DNA of 20,488 nt from Acidobacteriaceae bacterium (GCA_003133425.1 PKXI01000386.1:9833-30320), one strand, 5' to 3'. Counted from the stretch's first letter, positions 7,771-16,237 are shown. Notes: a model not told the origin generated them from the sequence alone. Made by a program: numbers and translations.

Positions 7771-9630
7771 TTACTCCGCCTTCCCGTATGCACCATCCTT
7801 GTAGATCTTCTGGATGAAAAAGAACGCCTGCTTCTTCTTGCCGTCTTCCGAAATCAATCCCTTGCGGTTGTAACCGTCCTGAAGCAGAGGAATATTCCGA
7901 GTGGGCGAACGAAAGTCCATGAGCACCCATGGCGCGAAACCACGTATCTGCGGAATCCTGGAAAGCATCACGAAGTTGTGGCGATAGAAGTCAAGCTGGA
8001 ACTCTTCTGTCCATCGCTGGTCTTTGGGGCCATGGTTTCCGGCCTTGGCTTCGGCGCCGAATTCGCTGATGATGATAGGCTTTTCAGGCAACTCGAATTT
8101 GACGTTTTCTGCTTGATCGGGAGTGTAGGTGTACCACCCGACGTATTCATTGACGCCAACTACATCGAGCGCCTTGGCTAACGGGTCAGTAAGGATCTTC
8201 GTGTCTCCCGGAGTTTGAGGCTGAAGGAGGGCGCCTGTGACCAGGCGCGTGGAGTCGACTCTGTGAGCTTCAGAGGCCAGGTTCGTGAGGAACTCAGTGC
8301 GCGTGGCGTTGTCCGGTGTCTCGTTGGCCACCGACCACAGAATGACGGATGCTTTATCGCGGTCGCGGCGGATCATCTCATGCAGCATCGCAACTGCCTT
8401 GGCATACACGCTGGGCTTGTCATAGGAGATGTGTTGCCATATCGGAATCTCAGACCACACCATAATGCCGTTGCGGTCCGCCGTGCGCTCCATGCGTTCG
8501 TCCTGCGGATAGTGGCAAAGCCGTACAAAGTTCGCGTTAAGGTCCTTGAGGAATCCGAAGATCGCTTCGACATCTTTGTCTGAGTCAACGCGCCCGGTTC
8601 GGTAGGGCGCCTCGGCGTGAGCATTTGCACCGCGCAGAAAGACCGGCTTGCCGTTCAGCAGTATTTCCGTACCGTCAACGCGGATATCCCTGAAGCCGAT
8701 GTCATCGGTGAGCCGGTCCTGGCCAGTCTCAATCTGGACTTTATAGAGCTTCGGGCTTTCGGGCGACCAAAGACTCAGTTTCTTTGCTGGAATTTGAAAC
8801 TCCGCACGGCCGCTGGCGTCGGTTTTCACGGTGGCATCAAGCCCGGCCTCGGGAATGCGGATGGTCACCGGAGTTCCTTCGGTTGCGTCCTCTACGTGGA
8901 CATAACCGTCAATGCTGTCCATGGTCTCGGATTTAATATGCAAATCGAAGTCATCGACAAACGCCTTGGGCACATCCACGAGCGACACGTCGCGCGTAAG
9001 CCCTCCGTAGTTGTACCAGTCCGTATTGACACCGGGAATTCCGTCCACGAGGCGAGTCGAATCCACCGCGATGACGACGAAGTTGTTGCCGGGATGCAGA
9101 ACGGCCGTCACCTCGCAATCGAAGGGCGTGAAGCCGCCCTCGTGGTCGCAGATTCTCTTCTGATTGACCCAGACATAGGAGCGATAGTTGGCCGCACCGA
9201 TGTGCAGGAAGGTTCGCATATCCGGCTTAGGCTGGTAGTCAAAGTCGCGCTCATACCAGAGGATGCCTTCGTAGCGAAATAGCGTTGGCTCCTGCGTATT
9301 CCAGTCGCCGGGAACTTTGAGGGTGGGGGCGTTGGCGAAATCGTATTCCTGTACCCTGCGCTCGCCCACTAGCGTGGGATGCTCATTAAGCCCGTAGCCG
9401 TTGTCGCGCACCGTTCCCTCGGGGTTGTATAGACTTCTCCCAGTCATGTCCACCAGGTAGTGCCAATCCCCATCCAGGCTTGTCGCGGGTCGATGGTCGA
9501 CATCAACGATAAGGGTCTTCAAAGGCTGCTGCGCAAAGACGGAGGCCGCGCAGAGACCGCCGAGAATCATTACCCGGCAAATAATGCTAAGACTGCGAAA
9601 TGAACAAAGACTTCTTGAATACCACTCCAT
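7771..9630 (-). CDS. Secreted GH2 enzyme, probable beta-glucuronidase
   Basis: I chose the ATG at 9628-9630 because AGGAGAG sits just upstream; the frame is open to 9672. The 619-aa product begins with a signal peptide (hydrophobic 20-33, cleavage near VFAQ). The GH2 layout is present: sugar-binding domain (about 45-220, with GILWYERDF and GVNTDWYNYGGLTRDV), immunoglobulin-like domain (about 221-318) and TIM barrel (about 320-615). The acid/base is Glu437 in SVANE, and the nucleophile is Glu523 in IIISEFGAEA. Asn588-x-Lys590 in GYNRKGL corresponds to the N-x-K motif that binds the uronic acid carboxylate in beta-glucuronidases, and this favours glucuronidase over galactosidase. Length is close to that of E. 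coli UidA (about 600 aa). It lies downstream of a TonB-dependent receptor, separated by a strong hairpin. Periplasmic or extracellular removal of beta-linked glucuronate (or galacturonate) is the likely role. Confidence 0.88.
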   Translation of the reverse strand: MEWYSRSLCSFRSLSIICRVMILGGLCAASVFAQQPLKTLIVDVDHRPATSLDGDWHYLVDMTGRSLYNPEGTVRDNGYGLNEHPTLVGERRVQEYDFANAPTLKVPGDWNTQEPTLFRYEGILWYERDFDYQPKPDMRTFLHIGAANYRSYVWVNQKRICDHEGGFTPFDCEVTAVLHPGNNFVVIAVDSTRLVDGIPGVNTDWYNYGGLTRDVSLVDVPKAFVDDFDLHIKSETMDSIDGYVHVEDATEGTPVTIRIPEAGLDATVKTDASGRAEFQIPAKKLSLWSPESPKLYKVQIETGQDRLTDDIGFRDIRVDGTEILLNGKPVFLRGANAHAEAPYRTGRVDSDKDVEAIFGFLKDLNANFVRLCHYPQDERMERTADRNGIMVWSEIPIWQHISYDKPSVYAKAVAMLHEMIRRDRDKASVILWSVANETPDNATRTEFLTNLASEAHRVDSTRLVTGALLQPQTPGDTKILTDPLAKALDVVGVNEYVGWYTYTPDQAENVKFELPEKPIIISEFGAEAKAGNHGPKDQRWTEEFQLDFYRHNFVMLSRIPQIRGFAPWVLMDFRSPTRNIPLLQDGYNRKGLISEDGKKKQAFFFIQKIYKDGAYGKAE

Positions 9631-9803
9631 TTCAACTCTCCTGCACGCGTATAGGTTAGCCCACAAGCTCAACTAAGAGTTTCGTAGTGCGCACTCTATC
9701 AATTCTGGACATTCTCCGTTTAGTGGGTGCGAGAGGTTAGCGACCGCCTCTGATCAAGCCCGTCAGGAGCGACTGTCCACGGTATCAATTACAGGCAAAA
9801 CTT

Positions 9804-9850
9804 CGGCACTCCAACTTTACAGCGAAATCGGTTGTAAAGTTGGAGTGCCG
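9804..9850 (-). terminator. Rho-independent-type terminator after the TonB-dependent receptor gene
   Basis: CGGCACTCCAACTTTACA at 9804-9821 pairs perfectly with TGTAAAGTTGGAGTGCCG at 9833-9850, an 18-bp stem with an 11-base loop, 18 bases beyond the receptor stop codon. On the minus strand the stem is followed by AAGTTTTG, a short U-tract. It should end or reduce transcription before the GH2 gene, so that gene may have its own promoter between 9631 and 9803 or depend on read-through. Confidence 0.75.
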
Positions 9851-9868
9851 CGTTATGTGGTTTCGAGC

Positions 9869-12800
9869 CTAGAATGTCACCTTGGCACCCAACTGTAGCT
9901 GCCTGTTAGGATATGCTCCGTTCAGTCTACCGAACGAAGATCCGCTGGTCGCGGTCGTGCCCAGCGAGCTGTAGTTGCAATGGTTCAGGGCATTGAAAGC
10001 ATCAGCCTGGAACTTGAAGTTGACCCGCTCGGTGATGACGAACGCCTTGGTGAAGGTCAGGTCCACCTGCTGGAGCGAGGGGAGCTCAACCTGTCCGACG
10101 CCGGCGTTTCCGAAGGCATTGCCAGGAGCCGCAGTCCACGCGGCCTGGTTGAGCCATTGAGCCTGGTGACTGGCCAGGGCGAAGCGGCTTCCCTTGGCGT
10201 AGAAAGCCGAACCGGCAACGTAATTTGCGCGGCGGGTCCCAAGAGTTGGAGCGCTTCCGGTTATGGAGTAATACGGTCCGCTCTGGTAGCGGTAAACTCC
10301 GGTCAACTGCACCCCGCCGATTGCCTCGCGAATCAGAAGGTTTTTGCCCGCAAAGTTAGGCAACTGCCACGTCACCGTGTTGATGAACGCATGTCTGCGA
10401 TCGATGCTCAGCGGACCATAGTTGTATGCACGGTTCTGCCACCACTCCAGCCCCGTATTGTTCGTCGAAGAATCGCCCAGGGTCTTGCCAAATGTGTAAC
10501 CGCTGGTAAAGGTCAACTCACCTGTGCGCTTGGTGAGATAAACCTGCAGGGCGTTGTAGTTGGAGTTAGAGTCGCTTCGGTTCTGGGAAATCCCAGTGAA
10601 GCCCTGGTACTGGTTGAAATAATTTGTGTTGTAGCTGGTATTCGTTGCCACTTGCGCGGGAGTGGGCGTGTTGACATTCGGCTGACGCAGCAGGTGATGT
10701 CCCGCATTGCCAACGTAGGTAGTCTCCAGGAGCATACTCCACGGCAATTCCCGCTGAACGCCGAGGCTGTAGTCCTCAACATATGAGCTCTTCAGCTTTG
10801 GATCGATTGCTGAAATGCTTCCCTGCAAAGCGGTGTTGTTGGGCGTACCGCCGGAGATGTTTGCGAGATTTGCATTGTCGAATTCGACACTCTGCAACCA
10901 GGGCTGTACGTTGACCTGGCTGAAGGTTACGTTTCCTTCCACGCGGTAGTAAAAAATCCCGAAACCGCCGCGGACCGAAGTCTTTGAATCGGGAGCGTAG
11001 GCAAACCCGACGCGCGGGCCAAAGGCGCCCTTCATGTCGTAGAAACCGCGCGGCGCACCCAGCGGAATCTGCGGAAAGGCAGCAGTGTTTATGTTGGGCA
11101 CGCGAATTGCCTGATCGGAGGGAACGCCGTCGCCCGCGCGAACCAGGCCGTTGTAAGGGTTGCCGGAGCCGGGAACGACCTTTCCGGTGGTTAGGACCGT
11201 AATGACTTGGGATGCGCTATAGACAGAGGGGTCGAAATTTGACATGTTATTGCCCTGCGCATAGAGCGGGCTAATCAACTGCCAACGCACGCCGTACTCG
11301 AGACTGACCTTCTGGGTAGCTCTCCAGGTGTCCTGAACGAAAGCCTCCGGCTGGTTGAAGCGGAAGTGGCCGGTAGGATCGGCGCTCGCTTCCGTGTAGG
11401 CCTGGAAGTTGCCCAAGAGAGCATCTGCCAATGCATTGCCGGTTGTGTTTGTGCTGCTGCTGGTTGAGAAGTTGATCTGACCGTCGTATTGCGGCCGGCC
11501 ATTCTGGTCAACACGGTTGCGAATGTAGATTCCACCGAACTTGAATAGATGGTTGCCCTTGATGAGCGACATGGTATCTGCAAGCTGAATGTCTGTGGTC
11601 GGCGAATGCAACGCGAAGTTCGGACCCTGGAAGGAGGCGAAATTCTGAATCGTCACATAGGGTATCCCAGTCGGATAGGGCCCGGCGCCCGGGAAGAGCT
11701 TGTTGTACTGGAAGCCGTAAGTTGACCGTTTCCAGTTCACGCCGTAAGGAGGAATGTTCTGTGAGACCCAACTGAAGTTCACCGTCACCTGGTTGATCAT
11801 GGTCGGCCGGATCGTCCAGCTCTCGGATGCGAGGTAGCTCTGGCCGGGACGGTTGCGGGTAGTCGGCGTAGTTGGCAGGTTACTGCTGGAGAACGTTCCG
11901 AATGGATCGATCAGGCTGTTCGAGTCGTTGATCCATCTCCCAAAGAGGTTGTGCTTGGTGTTGATGGCGTAGTCGATCCTGACGATATCTTCGCGGTAGT
12001 TGAGCGGATTGAGCGGAATCAGGGTCAGGTTGTTGGTGGCGCCCGTTTGATCGGTATACGTACCGAGCTTATTCATTGTTGTGAAGACGTTCGCAATGGC
12101 TTTGCCGTCGGTCGTCATCATGGACGCGATGTTGTTATTTGGAATAGGATTCGTCGTCCCAGGGAAATTGAGTTGAGCCACGCCGGCGAAATTTCCGGCA
12201 AGTTGCGCGGAGCTTGGTGTGGTCTGCACAGAGGGAGACTGCTGCTGGCGAAGCCGTTTCCATTCCTCACCTGCGAAGAAGAACAACTTGTCCTTCAGTA
12301 TTGGACCGCCGACAAAGTAGCCGAAATTGTTGTAAACCAGTTGCGTCTTGATCGAGCTAAAGTACGGCCTGGCGTCAAGGTCATTATTGCGAAGGTACTC
12401 GACCGCGCCCCCATGGAACTGGTTGGTGCCGCCCTTGGTGACAATGTTGAACGCAGGCCCGGAGGTTCTGCCGAATTCCGCCGAGAAGTTGGAGGTCTCG
12501 ATCTTTACTTCCTTGATAAAGTCGGGGCTAACGTTGTTGATCAGGCTCCCATTGCTACCCGAAGCCTGGTTGAAAGCGCCGTCCACGGTCAGATTGGCGG
12601 AGTCGGCCCGGTTGCCGTTCACAACCTGGTTAGTCGAGTTCAGCCCGGTGGTAACCGAGAAGATATCCGGATTTGTTACGACCGCGCCAGGAATCAGCGT
12701 AAGCACCTGAGTGTAGTTGCGCCCGTTTAGCGGAAGCGCTTCGACTTCTTTCGTGTCAATGACGTGGGCAAGTTCGCCGCTGGTGGTATTCAATGTTTCG

Positions 12801-13180
12801 CCAGCGATTGCGGTCACCGTGACCTCTTCAGTGACTGCACCGACCTGTAATTGAAAGTTTGCAGAAAGGTGAGCATCCGCGATGACGGAGAGACCGGTGT
12901 GTCTCGCTGGGCCATAGCCCTCCTTCTTGACTGCCACCGAGTAGTCGCCGATGGGCAAGTTGGTGGCGATAAAGTATCCGTTATCGTCTGAGGTTGCTGT
13001 TTTGATGGCTCCCGTCCCGCCATTTGTGATGGTGATTGCAGCCCCGGGAATGATGGCGCCGGTTGTGTCGGTCACGACGCCGGAGATCTGCCCTAGTGAG
13101 GTTTGTGGATGCAGTGACGTGCTCAAGCCGATAACAACCATGAGCGTCACAGCCAATCGCGTAAGGAATTGTCGCGTCAT
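9869..13180 (-). CDS. TonB-dependent outer-membrane receptor with carboxypeptidase-regulatory domain (Oar-like)
   Basis: This encodes 1103 aa, with AGGAGA six bases before the ATG. A signal peptide covers about residues 1-28. Residues about 30-112 form a CarboxypepD_reg-like beta-sandwich (GQISGVVTDTTGAIIPGAAI, then GYFIATNLPIGDYSV). A plug domain follows (about 130-260) with LPLNGRNYTQVLTLIPG and FSAEFGRTSGPAFNIVTKGG, and the rest is a large beta-barrel ending in an aromatic residue (LGAKVTF), as outer-membrane barrels do. This architecture is highly expanded in Acidobacteriota and is thought to take up oligosaccharides or other large substrates using TonB energy. No SusD-like partner lies nearby, so it is not a Bacteroidetes-type PUL. 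The downstream GH2 and GH-like genes suggest a uronate-containing glycan as ligand. A malectin regulator lies divergently upstream. Confidence 0.92.
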   Translation of the reverse strand: MTRQFLTRLAVTLMVVIGLSTSLHPQTSLGQISGVVTDTTGAIIPGAAITITNGGTGAIKTATSDDNGYFIATNLPIGDYSVAVKKEGYGPARHTGLSVIADAHLSANFQLQVGAVTEEVTVTAIAGETLNTTSGELAHVIDTKEVEALPLNGRNYTQVLTLIPGAVVTNPDIFSVTTGLNSTNQVVNGNRADSANLTVDGAFNQASGSNGSLINNVSPDFIKEVKIETSNFSAEFGRTSGPAFNIVTKGGTNQFHGGAVEYLRNNDLDARPYFSSIKTQLVYNNFGYFVGGPILKDKLFFFAGEEWKRLRQQQSPSVQTTPSSAQLAGNFAGVAQLNFPGTTNPIPNNNIASMMTTDGKAIANVFTTMNKLGTYTDQTGATNNLTLIPLNPLNYREDIVRIDYAINTKHNLFGRWINDSNSLIDPFGTFSSSNLPTTPTTRNRPGQSYLASESWTIRPTMINQVTVNFSWVSQNIPPYGVNWKRSTYGFQYNKLFPGAGPYPTGIPYVTIQNFASFQGPNFALHSPTTDIQLADTMSLIKGNHLFKFGGIYIRNRVDQNGRPQYDGQINFSTSSSTNTTGNALADALLGNFQAYTEASADPTGHFRFNQPEAFVQDTWRATQKVSLEYGVRWQLISPLYAQGNNMSNFDPSVYSASQVITVLTTGKVVPGSGNPYNGLVRAGDGVPSDQAIRVPNINTAAFPQIPLGAPRGFYDMKGAFGPRVGFAYAPDSKTSVRGGFGIFYYRVEGNVTFSQVNVQPWLQSVEFDNANLANISGGTPNNTALQGSISAIDPKLKSSYVEDYSLGVQRELPWSMLLETTYVGNAGHHLLRQPNVNTPTPAQVATNTSYNTNYFNQYQGFTGISQNRSDSNSNYNALQVYLTKRTGELTFTSGYTFGKTLGDSSTNNTGLEWWQNRAYNYGPLSIDRRHAFINTVTWQLPNFAGKNLLIREAIGGVQLTGVYRYQSGPYYSITGSAPTLGTRRANYVAGSAFYAKGSRFALASHQAQWLNQAAWTAAPGNAFGNAGVGQVELPSLQQVDLTFTKAFVITERVNFKFQADAFNALNHCNYSSLGTTATSGSSFGRLNGAYPNRQLQLGAKVTF

Positions 13181-13254
13181 TTTGTCTCCTGAAAGTGTTG
13201 TGAAATCCGTCGCACCGGGACACGCATACGGCGGATAGCGTTTCGGTTGGAAAG

Positions 13255-13281
13255 CGGCAACAATTGAACATCCTGTTGCCG
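13255..13281 (-). other. Hairpin upstream of the receptor gene
   Basis: CGGCAACA at 13255-13262 pairs with TGTTGCCG at 13274-13281 around an 11-base loop. It sits 33 bases after the stop of the GH2 remnant and 75 bases before the receptor start. It has no T-run on the minus strand. It could be the old terminator of the vanished GH2 gene or a structure in the receptor mRNA leader. Confidence 0.35.
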
Positions 13282-13313
13282 CCCCGCTTTTCAGCCAAAA
13301 GGCGTGAGGCCTG

Positions 13314-13508
13314 TCAGGTCTCTTGCCATTTGGTGTAGTCTGTCTTGCCGGTGGTGCCCTCCCTGAAGATCCTTGCTTTGCGAAAGAACGCCTTTTCCTT
13401 GTTGACGCCTTCAGAGATCAAGCCTTTGCGGCTGTTGCCGTCCTTTAGCAACTGAATATGCCGCGCTTGAGAGCGAAAATCCATCAAGACTCAAAAGGCG
13501 AGCCCACG
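13314..13508 (-). pseudogene. C-terminal remnant of a second GH2 glycosidase
   Basis: Reading leftward from 13508 gives RGLAF, a TGA, then VLMDFRSQARHIQLLKDG, NSRKGLISEGVNKEKAFF and a natural stop at 13314-13316. The intact GH2 at 7771-9630 reads RGFAPWVLMDFRSPTRNI, then LLQDGYNRKGLISEDGKK in the same place, so this is the last ~65 codons of a paralogue. The conserved Trp codon has become TGA, the Asn of N-x-K is Ser, and nothing recognisable remains of the sugar-binding domain or catalytic barrel. It lies upstream of the receptor gene, in the same orientation. It is not translated as a functional protein. Confidence 0.85.
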
Positions 13509-14069
13509 CGATAATCGCCTAAAGTCTGACCGCGAAATCAACAAGCCACAACCCGTGTGATCGGCAAGGGCCGATTCCTGGATCCTCGCGCATTTTCCGC
13601 GCGCTAAATCATGGCCTCCCGAACCATGTCTTTTTCCCGACTGGAGGCTTCTCCGTCTCTTGCAGTGTCCTATTTCAATCTCAAAGACAGTTGCTTTATA
13701 AGATCGCGGAAAGAGTACCGGGTGGCGTTGCGGCAGGGTAGGTTACAGAAAGTTACAATTCAAGACGTTACATCGCAAGTTGTTGATAAATATTAAGTTG
13801 AATTTACGTTAACAACAATCTGGGTGGTTCAAATCGACCAATGAATAAGCTCTTTACGATTCGGTCACGCACACGCCAGATGTGTCGAATCTGCGAAGGA
13901 GGGTAGCGTGCGCGGCTTCTCCAACGCGTTGAGCGAGTGACGCATGTTGACCGTGTTCCTGTGAAGAATGGTTCATGTAAGCCATTTACTATCAGAATCT
14001 TACGATTATTGATTCGCGAATTACAGAGGTTGTATACTCTGGCTAGGAAGCTGATTCGGCAGAGGCATT
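13509..14069. promoter_or_regulatory. Divergent regulatory region between the receptor side and the malectin regulator
   Basis: No gene is visible in these 561 bases. The stretch from about 13740 to 13860 and the end near 14000 are AT-rich compared with the flanking genes. GTTACA occurs three times in the same orientation at 13742-13747, 13752-13757 and 13767-13772, spaced 10 and 15 bases apart, which is an operator-like pattern. The regulator's own promoter lies at 14009-14038. Outward transcription toward the receptor could also start here. Confidence 0.4.
14009..14038 (+). promoter_or_regulatory. Sigma70-type promoter of the malectin regulator gene
   Basis: TTGATT at 14009-14014 and TATACT at 14033-14038 are separated by 18 bases and resemble vegetative -35 and -10 boxes. 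The start codon follows 31 bases after the -10 box, with an AGAGG ribosome-binding site at 14061-14065. The motif match is good, but transcription is not demonstrated. Confidence 0.55.
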
Positions 14070-15701
14070 ATGAATCGGGATGAAAGCCTGATCGAGGAAG
14101 TCCCGGCAAGGCGGGATTTCCACGCAGAACGGCTGGAGCTTCAGACGGTTCTAGCGACTGCGCTGAACCGCTCCTCCAATATGAAGCGGCTGCTTCTCTA
14201 TATCTGCGATCGGTATTTTTGCGGGCAAGCTGCTGATATTAAAGAGTATAGTATCGCTGTAGATGCGTTCGGGCGCTCGCCGGAATTCGACCCGGCCGTT
14301 GACTCCATCGTTCGCGTAGAGGCGTTTCGCCTTCGCGCCAAACTTGCGCGCTACTACCAGCAAAAAGGCGCCCGGCAACGAGTTCAGATTGTGTTGCCCG
14401 TCGGAGGTTATGTCCCTCAGTTTATTCACCTGCCCGCCGACGAGGTGCCTGCGTCCGATAGTGAAGGTCCCTTGCACATGCTGCAAACGATTCGTCTTGA
14501 GGCGATCCCTGTAGTTCAACCTGCCGTTTTGGCTGTCCTCGACCGCCCAGAGAAGGCGAAGACAACCGTCCAATGGCCTACGGCTCGCTTTTGGTTTGTC
14601 CTCATCGCGGTAGCTGCTTTCCTGACTCTGGCCGCACTCTCTGTATGGCGCTTTGCAAAACCCGGCATGAATGCCTCCAATGCGCTGCAAGTTGGGGCGG
14701 TAGCCAACTCTGCTTTGGAGCCCAACACGCTCCAGGTCCCTACCCCGAATGATTCATCCGCAGTTCGAATCATGGCTGGAAGCAAGTCCTCTGAAGTGAC
14801 CGATGAGCGCGGAGAAATTTGGTGGGGCGACCGCTACTTTCAGGGCGGCGATCCTGAGGCTATCTCACCAAGAACTTTCGATTTCACCTCAACTCCGTCA
14901 CTCTATTTTCGTCGTCGCCGCGGAAGTTTCAGTTATGCGATTCCGCTCCGGAAGGGGATTTATGAATTGAAGCTTCATTTTGCCGATGCCTTCTTCGGAC
15001 AGGACAACCCGGAAGAAGGGGGCGAAGGCAGCAGGCTGTTCGATGTGAAGGCAAACGGCAAGGCCCTCCTGAGCGAATTTGATGTAATCGCGGATGCGGG
15101 CGGATCCAACACCGCGGACGTCAAGGTCTTCAGAGATATTCGACCGGCGACCGACGGTTTCCTGCATCTGGATTTCATCTCGCGCCGCAATGTTGCCTTC
15201 ATCAATGCCATTGAAGTCTTGCCCGAAACATCGCAAAAGATAATTCCGATTCGGATCTATGCGGGGACCACCGATTACAAGGATAGTGCGGGAATTGTCT
15301 GGAATTCAGACCGGTATTTTCGGGGCGGGGTCCATCATCACCAACTTGCAAACCAATCGGCAATTGCAGATTCGAGTGGATTCACGGATGAGCGATTCGG
15401 CAACTTCATATATCAATTGCCAGTTGCCGAAGACGGAGTCTATATCGCCAGATTGCGATTTTGCCCGGAAAACATAATCACTCCGCAACCTACCGACAAT
15501 CTCGGTAATATCTTCACCGTCCATTTGAACGGATCGACGCTTTTTGAAAATTTCGAGATACCGGCAGGGACGCAATCGACAGGCTGTGTCGTGAGACAAT
15601 TCACTGGACTCAAGCCCAATGCGCAAGGCAAGCTCATTTTCTCTTTTGTTCCCGTCCGCGGCTATGCTTCCGTAAGTTCCATCGCAATCGATGAAGAATG
15701 A
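14070..15701 (+). CDS. Membrane one-component regulator with two malectin carbohydrate-binding domains
   Basis: This 543-aa protein has three parts. Residues about 20-120 form a helical, basic domain (LLLYICDRYF, DIKEYSIAVDAFGRSPEFDP, SIVRVEAFRLRAKLARYY, VGGYVPQF). That pattern is common at the N-terminus of acidobacterial membrane proteins and resembles a winged-helix DNA-binding domain; I infer DNA binding. Residues about 173-195 (FWFVLIAVAAFLTLAALSVW) are a single transmembrane helix. Outside the membrane, residues about 232-385 and 394-541 are two malectin-like domains, each starting RI-AG, followed by a W--DRYF-GG motif and closing with a strand that reads INAIEVLP or VSSIAIDEE. Malectin domains bind oligosaccharides. 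The layout parallels CadC/ToxR-type sensors: sugar outside, DNA inside. It is transcribed away from the receptor and GH genes, as expected of their regulator. Loss of DNA binding in favour of a purely structural role is the alternative. Confidence 0.82.
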   Translation: MNRDESLIEEVPARRDFHAERLELQTVLATALNRSSNMKRLLLYICDRYFCGQAADIKEYSIAVDAFGRSPEFDPAVDSIVRVEAFRLRAKLARYYQQKGARQRVQIVLPVGGYVPQFIHLPADEVPASDSEGPLHMLQTIRLEAIPVVQPAVLAVLDRPEKAKTTVQWPTARFWFVLIAVAAFLTLAALSVWRFAKPGMNASNALQVGAVANSALEPNTLQVPTPNDSSAVRIMAGSKSSEVTDERGEIWWGDRYFQGGDPEAISPRTFDFTSTPSLYFRRRRGSFSYAIPLRKGIYELKLHFADAFFGQDNPEEGGEGSRLFDVKANGKALLSEFDVIADAGGSNTADVKVFRDIRPATDGFLHLDFISRRNVAFINAIEVLPETSQKIIPIRIYAGTTDYKDSAGIVWNSDRYFRGGVHHHQLANQSAIADSSGFTDERFGNFIYQLPVAEDGVYIARLRFCPENIITPQPTDNLGNIFTVHLNGSTLFENFEIPAGTQSTGCVVRQFTGLKPNAQGKLIFSFVPVRGYASVSSIAIDEE

Positions 15702-16237
15702 TACGTGGCCAAGGGACTCGCTCGCCATTGATTGCAGTTGCCTTGAGCTCATCCTTGGGCGTTTACGGGGAGTAATCCTGCCTACCGGACTGGAAACGGT
15801 CGATTTTGGGTTGTCGCGGGAGGCGGATATTCCAATTGACGTCGGTCTATCGGTTTCAAGGTCCATGGCAGGTTATTGCATAAGTGGTAACTGAAGTGGA
15901 AATCCCCGCATTGCTGGTACCGAATGAGGCCCTTCGTCATGCCAACATCCTACACTCCCACGTCTGAGAAGCGAGAAATGGGGCACCCGTTCATTTGTGG
16001 ATGGTCAGATGTGAGACACCGGCCAGTTCACCAACATTCCAGGACGAATTATCATCACAGGCGTGCGAGTAAAACGCGGATCAGGAATTTATCCGTGCGC
16101 GGCGATTGCAAGCACAAGTTCACTGCCGGCACTCAGCTTCACATCGCCCTTCCTGGTCGAAACGTAGACGCCGGAGTTGTTGCCGGCAATGCTGCTGTGA
16201 AGATCCACACTAGAGACCACGCCGATCTCGTCCAAAC
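15702..16237. other. Gene-poor gap between the regulator and the FAD oxidoreductase gene
   Basis: This region between two convergent genes has several short open frames but no recognisable complete gene. The only coding-like trace is a minus-strand frame at 16089-16235, listed separately. The plus-strand frames at 15691-15894 and 15924-16241 have unconserved-looking composition and no ribosome-binding site. No clear bidirectional terminator was found. Confidence 0.45.
16089..16235 (-). pseudogene. Possible C-terminal remnant of a surface or envelope protein
   Basis: The frame encodes 48 residues, reading SSIAGNNSGVYVSTRKGDVK and then LSAGSELVLAIAAHG before TAA. The G-x-L-x-L-x-A/R-G-x-E-L pattern recalls the C-terminal end of glycine-zipper or VirB10-like envelope proteins (an 'R-G-T-x-L' edge strand), but the match is weak. 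There is no start codon with a ribosome-binding site, and the frame overlaps none of its neighbours. It may be the tail of a gene whose 5' part was replaced when the FAD gene arrived. Low certainty. Confidence 0.25.

Noticed and set aside
9869..13180. Bacteroidetes-type SusC/SusD pair
   Set aside because: No SusD-like gene is adjacent, and the receptor is of the Oar/CarboxypepD_reg type common in Acidobacteriota.
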